Shown piece after piece: positions 7,259 to 13,974 of a DNA stretch of 25,802 nucleotides (positions are counted from its first letter, which is position 1; each line of letters begins with the position of its first letter). This DNA comes from a virus, in the IMG/VR virus record IMGVR_UViG_3300037585_001580, positions 1-25,802 of that record; one strand, given 5' to 3'. The position numbers and the translations under genes were made by a program. The notes beneath the pieces were generated by a model. It worked only from the letters and a program-made list of their open reading frames with translations. It searched no databases and had not been told where the DNA came from.

Positions 7259-8404
7259 GATATCTTCTCCTAATGTTTGGGCTGACAATTTTAATTTATT
7301 ATTTAAAGCATGCAATACGAAGCTATCAATTGTATTTTCAGAAATTAAATTTATATAATTTACCCGATTTGTTTGGCCTTTTCTATGTGCTCTGTCTTCT
7401 GATTGTACTCGTTCTTCTAAATTAAAATTATTACTAAAATATATTACAGTAGTAGCCGCAGTCAAAGTTAAACCTCTTCCAGCAGTTGCAGGATTAGATA
7501 CAAAGAACTGTACATTAGAATCATTTTGAAAAGCATGTACGTTATCGTGTCGTTGTTGTACAGATACTTCTCCGTAATAAACCACTACAGATTTTTGTCC
7601 GTATTTTTTTACTAAACTATCTTGTATTTGTTTTATGTTATGTATGTAGTTAGCCCAAATAATTACTTTACCTGTAGTTTCTTCTAATACATTATGTAGT
7701 TCAGTAATCTTACTACAGGGCAAATCTTTTATAGTGCCATCATCTGTTACTACAAAACCATTAGCTACTTGATGTAACTTAATAATCTCTGTAAGTTTAT
7801 TAGCATAAGTTGCCTCCTCATCACCAAGCACGGCTCTTGCATAATTTTTTAAATGTTCATAAACTTCAGCTTGTTCTTTAGACATAGGTATAATTCTAGT
7901 GTGGTATATTTTATCTGGTAAATCTAAACAATCTTTTTTCAAAGCTCTAAAACTAAACTTTTGTAGCAAAGGTAACAAATGTTCAGTGTTGTGAAAGTTT
8001 TTAGGTATCTGTATGACTTTACCATTTGGTCTTGTTATAGGTATAAGAATAGAATACGTTGCTCTAAATACGTAAAAATTATCTGTTCCTAATAACCCTG
8101 GTTTTAAAAACTCACACTGACTAAATAAATCTAAAGGGTTTTTTGTAACAGGAAAACCACTAAGTATTCTTTTGTAAGGTATATTCTTACACGACTGTAT
8201 AACATTTTTAGTTCTTTTAGCCGATCTGTTCTTTATAGTTGTAGACTCATCAACAATTACACAAGCTTTGTTTTGTAATTCTTTTAATAAAGGTATTATC
8301 TTCTTTACTTGAGCACTGTGTGAAAAAGCTTCTACATTCATTAAATAGTAGTTTAAACTATCTTTTTTAAAGATAAATTTTTTATCTTTTATGTCTATAC
8401 ACAT
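7247..8404 (-). CDS. SNF2-like SF2 helicase, C-terminal part (motifs II-VI) of a frame-split gene
   Basis: This frame holds the second part of a SNF2-type DNA helicase/translocase: motif II VDES (51-54), motif III LSGFPVTKNP (81-90), and near the end NPATAGRGLTLTAA and QSEDRAHRKGQ, the motif V and VI signatures including the arginine finger region. The ATP-binding part (Walker A) is in the neighbouring frame 8382-8678. The start ATG at 8404 follows a stop in its own frame (TAA ATG), with AAGG just upstream. Either the two parts are made separately and assemble, or a one-base indel or ribosomal shift joins them. It is transcribed against the flanking replication genes, and its stop overlaps the exonuclease stop. 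Confidence 0.85.
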   Translation of the reverse strand: MCIDIKDKKFIFKKDSLNYYLMNVEAFSHSAQVKKIIPLLKELQNKACVIVDESTTIKNRSAKRTKNVIQSCKNIPYKRILSGFPVTKNPLDLFSQCEFLKPGLLGTDNFYVFRATYSILIPITRPNGKVIQIPKNFHNTEHLLPLLQKFSFRALKKDCLDLPDKIYHTRIIPMSKEQAEVYEHLKNYARAVLGDEEATYANKLTEIIKLHQVANGFVVTDDGTIKDLPCSKITELHNVLEETTGKVIIWANYIHNIKQIQDSLVKKYGQKSVVVYYGEVSVQQRHDNVHAFQNDSNVQFFVSNPATAGRGLTLTAATTVIYFSNNFNLEERVQSEDRAHRKGQTNRVNYINLISENTIDSFVLHALNNKLKLSAQTLGEDILKI

Positions 8405-8678
8405 TTACCTTAGCCTTACTATGTATTTCTATCTCGTCCCACCAATTCATATATACAGAATTAGGAGCTATTACTAATACAAAATCTACTAGCCCCTTAT
8501 GATACAAATAAGTCATGTTATCGATGCTAACTTTTGTTTTACCTGTACCCATCTCCATAAAGTATGCAAAATACTCTCTGTTAACCCCGTTTTCTAAGGC
8601 TTTTTGTTGGTGGCTCATTGGTTTAGTTTTATATACTTCAATACCCATATAAGATATATTACAAATAATTGTTGACAT
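8382..8678 (-). CDS. SNF2-like SF2 helicase, N-terminal part (Walker A), frame-split
   Basis: This 98-aa frame carries PMSHQQKAL (20-28, Q-motif-like), Walker A MEMGTGKTK (41-49) and VIAPNSVYMNWWDEI (motif Ia region, 69-83), then stops inside a 23-nt overlap with the downstream frame. It cannot be a helicase alone because motifs II-VI are in 7247-8404. Deleting one base from the T4 run at 8387-8390 (A4 on the coding strand) joins the frames and reads smoothly into the region before LMNVEAF, where related phage proteins continue. No clear Shine-Dalgarno precedes ATG 8678; a second ATG lies ten codons in. The start region overlaps the promoter of the divergent gene at 8725. Confidence 0.8.
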   Translation of the reverse strand: MSTIICNISYMGIEVYKTKPMSHQQKALENGVNREYFAYFMEMGTGKTKVSIDNMTYLYHKGLVDFVLVIAPNSVYMNWWDEIEIHSKAKVNVYRHKR

Positions 8679-8709
8679 TGCAAGTATTAAATATTATATA
8701 TGTCTTATA
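8672..8709 (+). promoter_or_regulatory. Sigma70-like promoter with overlapping dyad, divergent to the helicase gene
   Basis: TTGACA (8672-8677), a 17-nt spacer and TATATA (8695-8700) precede the gene at 8725. The -35 box lies inside the first codons of the opposite-strand helicase. TATTATAT-AT-GTCTTATA (8692-8709) matches the recurring 18-bp dyad and covers the -10 box and likely start site. On the minus strand the same stretch reads TATAAGAC-AT followed by ATATAATA, offering a -10 for the helicase gene. Confidence 0.5.
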
Positions 8710-8724
8710 ACTAAGGAGATAACA

Positions 8725-9267
8725 ATGGACTTAAGAGAAGAAGCGACAATAAATGTCGATATGAAGTTGTCAAAAACAATTTCAGATTCTTGTAATAAGT
8801 TATTGGAACTTCAGAATGAAATCGCTAAGAAGAAAGAAGAACTAAAGAAAACTGAATCTGATGAACGACACATTTCTGAAAAGATAATTCCAGAACTTAT
8901 GCAACAAGCGGGAATACAAATGCTTAAACTTTCTAACGGTGCTACTGTTGAAGTGAAGCCTTTTTATTCTGCAAAAATTCCTGTATCTAAGAAAGAAGAA
9001 GCTTTTACTTGGATGCGGGATAATGGTCTTGGTGGTATCATCAAGAACATTGTTTCTATGAAATTTGGTAAAGCTCAAGATAATATGGTTAGTAGTATTG
9101 TCGAAGATCTAAAAGAAAAAGGTTTCCAAGTTAATAGGGACGAGAAGGTAGAACCACAAACATACAAAGCCGCCTTAAAAGAAAAGATACAAAACGGTGA
9201 AAGTGTGCCAATGGATCTATTGGGATTATATGTATCAAGTAAAACAACAATTAAACGAAAGGACTAA
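8725..9267 (+). CDS. Conserved phage protein with N-terminal coiled coil, 180 aa
   Basis: The ATG at 8725 follows AAGGAG at 8713-8718. The N-terminal 60 residues are a strongly charged helix (LLELQNEIAKKKEELKK) typical of a coiled coil. The rest includes LKLSNGATVEVKPFYSAKIP and a C-terminal Lys-rich end. I recognise the overall sequence as a conserved protein of marine podovirus replication modules, but no function is known to me. A role as a recombination or nuclease-modulating accessory factor (Gam-like) is only a guess from the coiled coil and the neighbours. It is the first gene of the rightward replication operon and lies 2 nt before the next gene. Confidence 0.75.
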   Translation: MDLREEATINVDMKLSKTISDSCNKLLELQNEIAKKKEELKKTESDERHISEKIIPELMQQAGIQMLKLSNGATVEVKPFYSAKIPVSKKEEAFTWMRDNGLGGIIKNIVSMKFGKAQDNMVSSIVEDLKEKGFQVNRDEKVEPQTYKAALKEKIQNGESVPMDLLGLYVSSKTTIKRKD

Positions 9268-9269
9268 CG

Positions 9270-10103
9270 ATGCAAAAAGCAGTACAGACTAAACAAGACG
9301 ACAGTAACATAACTTCATTACGTGCACATGCGGGAGAGGGTACTGAGAATATTACAGCTAGAGATCAAAAGCTACCTATTCTTAAGATACTACATGCTTC
9401 TTCACCTGTGTTAGATGAATCCGAAGCTAAGTATAACGATAAAGCAAAGCAAGGAGATATCTATAATGAAATCACAGGAAGTTTATACAAATCTAAAAAT
9501 GGTGTATACGTTGTGCCATGTGGCTATGTAAATACTTTTAACGAGTGGGCTGACAGAGGAGATTCTCCGGGTAGACCTATTGGTGTACATAGAGACCCTT
9601 CTATTATGACTAAGACTACTCGTGATGGAGAGAACAAAGATAGGTTAGAAAATGGTCATTACGTAGAAGATACGGGTAATCATTTTGTATATATACTTAA
9701 TGATAAGTATGAGCCTATTGAAACGGCTTTAGTCACTATGAAATCTACACAGAGGAAAAAGTCTAAACTTTGGAATTCTATGATAAGTTCTAAAAGAATG
9801 AAAGATGACCAAGGTTTTTTCGTACCTCCGACTTGGTCTACTGTGTACAAACTTACTACTAACAAGGAATCCAATGGTAATAATAGTTGGTGGGGTTGGA
9901 ATGTAGAGTTTGAAAGATTTTTAGATAAACCTAGTGATGCTGATACTAGACAAATGACTAAAGATTTTCATTCATTTACAGAAAGCTCAGATATATTTGG
10001 TAAGGTTGCTTTTGATCCTAAGAAGGAAACTCCTTCTCCTGAACAAATACCTACTGAAACTGTGTCTGTAGCAAAAGATGATATAAATCAGTTTAAAGAG
10101 TAG
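9270..10103 (+). CDS. Conserved replication-module protein, possible ssDNA-binding protein, 277 aa
   Basis: The gene starts two bases after the previous stop and ends two bases before the primase gene, so it is firmly in the replication operon. The protein is rich in aromatic and polar residues in the core (YVVPCGYVNTFNEWADRG, then a WSTVYKLTTNK region and SWWGWNVEFERF) and ends in an acidic tail (DDINQFKE). An acidic C-terminus and this location are typical of phage single-strand DNA-binding proteins such as T7 gp2.5. No OB-fold motif can be proven by eye, so the SSB call is tentative. It is clearly a conserved phage protein by its neighbours and lack of membrane or enzyme signals. Confidence 0.72.
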   Translation: MQKAVQTKQDDSNITSLRAHAGEGTENITARDQKLPILKILHASSPVLDESEAKYNDKAKQGDIYNEITGSLYKSKNGVYVVPCGYVNTFNEWADRGDSPGRPIGVHRDPSIMTKTTRDGENKDRLENGHYVEDTGNHFVYILNDKYEPIETALVTMKSTQRKKSKLWNSMISSKRMKDDQGFFVPPTWSTVYKLTTNKESNGNNSWWGWNVEFERFLDKPSDADTRQMTKDFHSFTESSDIFGKVAFDPKKETPSPEQIPTETVSVAKDDINQFKE

Positions 10104-10105
10104 GT

Positions 10106-11686
10106 ATGCACAGCAAACTATTTAAGTTGTTTGCGGGATATCAAGAGTCACACGTTCAGTTCTCTCTGACCAACGAGAGAACTGAGAGTGGCAAGAGACA
10201 AGCAGAATATCGCACTGTCCACGAACCTGTGACCGCTAGTATTTGGAAGCAACACTTAGACGGAAAGATTGGTATTGGTATACGACCAGAACATGAAGGT
10301 AATTGTAAATGGTCTTGTATTGATGTTGATCCCGCAAATTATAAAGAATATAATCAAAAGAAGTATGTAGATATTATAGCTAAATATAAGTTACCTCTTG
10401 TACCTGTATTATCTAAAAGTGGAGGTTTACATATATTTGTATTTTTTACTAAGGCTTACCCTATTGATAAAGTAAAAGAAAAGTTGTGTGAGATAAACGA
10501 GCAATATTTTTTAGCTAATGAAGTATATCCGTGTAATAAAACAATTAATATGCCTTATAGTAATCATACTAGAACAAGAGAGATGGGTTATGATGATGAT
10601 AACACTCCATTATTATTAGAAAGATTTTTAGAAGAAGTAGAAAATAAAAAGGTAGATCCAGAAAAGTTTTGTGAGATATCTGTTAAAGAAAATGAAATAG
10701 AGCAAGATTGGGGACACTACCCTCCTTGTGTTCAAAAATTAATTCAAGAAGGTTGGTCTGGTACAAACAGACATCAGTTTTTATATAACGTAGTTGTATT
10801 AGAGATTAAAAAGAAACCTTCTATATCCTTACCTGATTTAGAAGCTTTGATGTTACAAAGAAACCATTCTATTTTTGTTAAACCTCTACCTGAACAAGAG
10901 GTTAGAACAATGACCAAGAGTATACATAAAGAAGGTTATAGTTTTCAATGTCCTCCAAAACATTTAGAATACCAACCTATATGTAACAAAGAATTATGTA
11001 AGACTAGAAAATTAGGTATAGGTGATTTTGTACCAGATATTATTGATGATTTTAAAAACATATCGTACATACAAGATACAAAAAATACTTTTTATGAATT
11101 TGATTTTAAAAGCCAACATGTAAGTGTCACACCAGAAGATATGAAAGATGAAAAGAGTTGGAGAGTTAAATTACTTCGTTACAGAATATATTGGTTAACT
11201 TTACCTAAACCTAGAAAAGGTCCTAGTCCTTTTGAATTACTAATGAAAGGTATAGTAGAAAAATCTGTAGAAAGTGTAGAGCATGCTTACAGTGATACAC
11301 TAGAAGAAGAAAGGTATTTAATACTAAAAGACTTTTTTGAATCACATATAGAACAAGATAAGTTTGATAAACTAAAGGATTCTTACATAGTTTTAGATAG
11401 TAAAACTAATATATGTTATTTTAAAAAATACACGTTAGATAGGTTTCTTAAAAAGAATAGTGCTAAAGCTTTTAACACTACGGCTGATGCTTTACGTATG
11501 CTAGGTTGTTCAAGAAAAGACTATCACGAAGGAGAGAAAAATGTTTGGTATGTAGAAATGCCAGAGTTTGTAAGGCACGAAACAATAATTAAAAAGAATA
11601 AAGAACCTGTAACAGAGATGGATGATGAGTACCACAAAAGATTTAGGACTTCTGAAGCAAAGTCAGATATACAAAAAAACAATTAA
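10106..11686 (+). CDS. Archaeo-eukaryotic-type primase with fused PriL-like Fe-S domain, 526 aa
   Basis: The N-terminal domain has the AEP catalytic pattern: CIDVD (71-75) with the metal-binding Asp pair, SKSGGLHIF (103-111) with the nucleotide-binding His, and NEVYPCNKTINMPY (138-151), like TOTE-type and PriS-type primases. From about residue 200 it resembles the PriL C-terminal domain: PPC (206-208), GTNRHQFLYNVVVLEI, then Cys282, Cys293 and Cys298, a plausible four-cysteine [4Fe-4S] ligand set. A further domain (310-500) of unknown role follows. It would synthesise primers for the family A polymerase. The 3' end overlaps the UvrD-like helicase gene by 65 nt. Confidence 0.85.
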   Translation: MHSKLFKLFAGYQESHVQFSLTNERTESGKRQAEYRTVHEPVTASIWKQHLDGKIGIGIRPEHEGNCKWSCIDVDPANYKEYNQKKYVDIIAKYKLPLVPVLSKSGGLHIFVFFTKAYPIDKVKEKLCEINEQYFLANEVYPCNKTINMPYSNHTRTREMGYDDDNTPLLLERFLEEVENKKVDPEKFCEISVKENEIEQDWGHYPPCVQKLIQEGWSGTNRHQFLYNVVVLEIKKKPSISLPDLEALMLQRNHSIFVKPLPEQEVRTMTKSIHKEGYSFQCPPKHLEYQPICNKELCKTRKLGIGDFVPDIIDDFKNISYIQDTKNTFYEFDFKSQHVSVTPEDMKDEKSWRVKLLRYRIYWLTLPKPRKGPSPFELLMKGIVEKSVESVEHAYSDTLEEERYLILKDFFESHIEQDKFDKLKDSYIVLDSKTNICYFKKYTLDRFLKKNSAKAFNTTADALRMLGCSRKDYHEGEKNVWYVEMPEFVRHETIIKKNKEPVTEMDDEYHKRFRTSEAKSDIQKNN

Positions 11687-13253
11687 GATATACGGTCCTC
11701 CGGGAACGGGTAAAACACATACCTTAATTGAAAGAATACTTAAACGATACCTAGACAAGGGTGTACATCCTATGGATATTGCTTTTATATCCTTTACTAA
11801 TAAAGCAGTGAACACGGCTCAAGACAGAGCCTTAGCTGCTTTTCCTAAGTATACAGAAGATGACTTTGCACGTTTTAAAACATTACATAAGTATTGTAAG
11901 CGATACTTTGAGGAAGAAGTATTTGATCCTAAAAACTGTATGTTAGACTATGCGTTGCAGGCAAAAATAATTAAAACAAGTGATTCTAGATTAGTTGATG
12001 ATAATTTTCAATATAAGGATTGGTCTTTAGGTATTTACGATAAAGCTAGAAATATGATGGAAGACCCTATACTAGTTTATAAAAAAGAAACTTATAAAAA
12101 AGATAGTCTTGATGTATTTGTTAGAAAGATAAATACATATGAGCATTATAAAAAAGATAGCTTTATTGATTTTACAGACATGATTGAAAGAACAATAGAT
12201 GAAGTAGAGTTTCCTAAATTAAAAGTATTGATATTAGATGAAGCTCAGGACTTCACTCCGTTGCAGTGGTCTGTTCTTTACAAAATGGCTGACAATGTAA
12301 GTAGAATTTATATTGCAGGAGATGATGATCAAAGTATATATAAATGGAATGGTTCTGACCCTAAATACTTTACTAAATACTTTCCTGGTAGAAGGGTCAT
12401 ATTAAGACAAACTAGAAGATTTGGTGAAGCTATACATCACTTCAGCCAGATTATAAGAAGAGGTATATTAGATAGTGTAGAAAAAGAATATTACCCTAGA
12501 TCTAAAAAAGGTTATGTAAAAAGATATTTAAACTTTAATGAAGTTCCTATAGGTGATTTACCCGGTACTTGGTATATTCTAGGTCGTATAAATACTACAG
12601 TTAATGAGTTACGTTTTGCCGCTAAAAATGCTGGCCTATATTATGCTGATAATAAAGTAAACAAATCTTTTGATACTAAACAATGGGAAGGTATTAAAGC
12701 TTGGACAAGAATTAGTAAGGGTAAAGGTATTACAAAACTACAAGCAGAGAACATGTATAAATACATACGTGCTCTAAAAGATTTAGAGTATAGAACTCCT
12801 AGGTTTTGGTCAGGTTGTGTAGATGTTAAGTTATATGATTTTAATGAATTAAGAGATTGGTGTGGTTTAGATATGCAAAAAGAAGATATGTCTAGACCTT
12901 GGTGGGAGATTTTAACTAGAAATTTTACACCCGCTCAAACAGAATATTTTGTTCGTTTATTAAAAAGATATGGTCAACAAAAACTTGATGAAGACCCTCA
13001 AATAATTATAGACACTATACATAGTGTTAAAGGAGGAGAGGCTGACAATGTATTATTATATTCAAAAGCAAACTGGCCTTCTAACTTTTATAATAAAAAT
13101 GTAGATGAGAAATCAGATGAACGTAGAGTGATATACACAGGAGCTACAAGGGCTAGAGATACTCTACATATACTATCTAGTGATTATAAATACAATTACC
13201 CTATTGGACAAGATTATTTAATATATTTAAAGGAGAAAGATAATGAATTTTAA
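11622..13253 (+). CDS. UvrD/PcrA-family SF1 DNA helicase, 543 aa
   Basis: All main SF1A helicase motifs are visible: Walker A GPPGTGKTHT (25-34), motif Ia FISFTNKAV, motif II LDEAQDFTP (205-213), motif III AGDDDQSIYKWNG (232-244), motif IV RQTRRF (262-267), motif V DTIHSVKGGEADNV and motif VI VIYTGATRARD near 506-516. It is shorter than bacterial UvrD (about 720 aa) because the accessory 2B-type region is reduced, as is usual in phage enzymes. It likely unwinds DNA at the fork or during repair; no DnaB-type helicase is seen in the window. The start ATG 11622 lies within the primase gene, followed directly by a second ATG at 11625. Confidence 0.93.
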   Translation: MMSTTKDLGLLKQSQIYKKTIKIYGPPGTGKTHTLIERILKRYLDKGVHPMDIAFISFTNKAVNTAQDRALAAFPKYTEDDFARFKTLHKYCKRYFEEEVFDPKNCMLDYALQAKIIKTSDSRLVDDNFQYKDWSLGIYDKARNMMEDPILVYKKETYKKDSLDVFVRKINTYEHYKKDSFIDFTDMIERTIDEVEFPKLKVLILDEAQDFTPLQWSVLYKMADNVSRIYIAGDDDQSIYKWNGSDPKYFTKYFPGRRVILRQTRRFGEAIHHFSQIIRRGILDSVEKEYYPRSKKGYVKRYLNFNEVPIGDLPGTWYILGRINTTVNELRFAAKNAGLYYADNKVNKSFDTKQWEGIKAWTRISKGKGITKLQAENMYKYIRALKDLEYRTPRFWSGCVDVKLYDFNELRDWCGLDMQKEDMSRPWWEILTRNFTPAQTEYFVRLLKRYGQQKLDEDPQIIIDTIHSVKGGEADNVLLYSKANWPSNFYNKNVDEKSDERRVIYTGATRARDTLHILSSDYKYNYPIGQDYLIYLKEKDNEF

Positions 13254-13416
13254 AAAAATAATGAAAGATAAAAAAATAGATGTGCATCAAATGGCTTCTG
13301 ATTTAGATGTTTCATCTACACACATAATAAATTTAATTGAAAAAAGATATAGTCCTAGTTTAAAACTTTTAACAAAGATTAGAAAGGTTTATGATATACC
13401 TTTAGGAGGAGAATAA
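13243..13416 (+). CDS. Small XRE/Cro-type helix-turn-helix protein, 57 aa
   Basis: ATG 13243 has AAGGAGAAAGAT just upstream and overlaps the helicase stop. The peptide reads as a minimal Cro/CI-type HTH: helix VHQMASDLDV (14-23), a turn, SSTHIINLIEKRY (24-36) as recognition helix, then PSLKLLTKIRKVYDIP. It has no extra domain, so it would be a small DNA-binding regulator. It is one of two DNA-binding candidates for the recurrent 18-bp dyad, the other being the RHH-like protein at 16488. It is the first of four overlapping small genes between the helicase and DNA polymerase. Confidence 0.82.
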   Translation: MNFKKIMKDKKIDVHQMASDLDVSSTHIINLIEKRYSPSLKLLTKIRKVYDIPLGGE

Positions 13417-13484
13417 TGGAGTTTTTATTAATATATACTTTAATTTATACAATTATAGGTTTACAAAATTCAGGAATTTTATAA
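13416..13484 (+). CDS. Predicted 22-aa membrane micro-peptide
   Basis: The ATG at 13416 overlaps the HTH stop (TAATG) and has a very strong ribosome site, GGAGGAG at 13405-13411. The peptide MEFLLIYTLIYTIIGLQNSG is almost wholly hydrophobic and long enough for one membrane span. It overlaps the following start by one base. The tight coupling and strong SD argue for real translation despite the tiny size. Confidence 0.55.
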   Translation: MEFLLIYTLIYTIIGLQNSGIL

Positions 13485-13657
13485 TGAACAAGTACGTTAT
13501 TAATTATAAAATGGAATTTAAAACTAGACCTACTAAACATGAAGTAGAAGGAAGATTATGGAATTTATTATCTAAAGGTTTTACTTTAAGAACAGTAGAA
13601 GAAAACGATTATTATGTAACTAGAAAAGAAGTAAGGGAGAAAAAAAATGTCAAGTAA
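13484..13657 (+). CDS. Hypothetical protein, 57 aa
   Basis: The gene starts in a TAATG overlap with the micro-peptide and ends 11 nt inside the DUF3310 gene. The product (MNKYVINYKMEFKTRPTK, then EGRLWNLLSKGFTLRTVEENDYYV) looks like a small alpha/beta protein with an FKTRP segment and a basic tail. No family is recognised. Overlaps on both sides support it as a real gene. Confidence 0.65.
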   Translation: MNKYVINYKMEFKTRPTKHEVEGRLWNLLSKGFTLRTVEENDYYVTRKEVREKKNVK

Positions 13658-13853
13658 AGTATGGGATAAAGGTAGTGATCATTATAAAGATTTTAAAATA
13701 CAACCTTCTAAGTTTGTTAACGATAACGAACTTTTGTTTGCAGAAGGTAATGTTATAAAGTATATTTGTAGACATAAACTAAAAGGTAAGAAGGAAGATA
13801 TTAAAAAAGCTATACACTATTGTGAAATGATAATAGAACGTGATTATGAGTAA
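13647..13853 (+). CDS. DUF3310 protein (T7 gp1.7-like family), 68 aa
   Basis: The product has the DUF3310 pattern: HYKDFKIQPSKFV (12-24), FAEGNVIKYICRHKLKGKKEDIKKA (31-55, cut here for length into EGNVIKYICRHK and EDIKKA) and HYCEMIIE near the end. This small family is widespread in phages beside DNA metabolism genes, and T7 gp1.7 is a nucleotide kinase of the same family. At 68 residues this is the minimal domain. GGGAG at 13636-13640 serves as ribosome site. Its place right before the DNA polymerase gene supports a nucleotide-metabolism role, though activity cannot be deduced. Confidence 0.85.
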   Translation: MSSKVWDKGSDHYKDFKIQPSKFVNDNELLFAEGNVIKYICRHKLKGKKEDIKKAIHYCEMIIERDYE

Positions 13854-13974
13854 TTTTCAAGGTATAATCATAAGCAAAGTATTTTTACATGCACTCAGAG
13901 GCCATTTAAACGGTTTTTTATCTCAAACACAAGCTCACAGGGGGTTTTATGGCAGCAATGCAGTTAGTTTTTAA
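13846..13974 (+). CDS. Possible small ORF spanning the gap before the DNA polymerase, 42 aa
   Basis: An ATG at 13846 overlaps the DUF3310 stop (ATGAGTAA) and the frame runs to 13974, inside the polymerase gene. It exactly bridges the 95-nt gap in a region where other genes overlap, but it has no ribosome site and an ordinary composition. A TATAAT at 13863-13868 could instead mark a promoter for the polymerase gene. I regard coding as uncertain. Confidence 0.25.
   Translation: MSNFQGIIISKVFLHALRGHLNGFLSQTQAHRGFYGSNAVSF

Noticed and set aside
13863-13868. TATAAT as a polymerase promoter
   Set aside because: No acceptable -35 box at the right spacing; kept only as a remark under the uncertain ORF.
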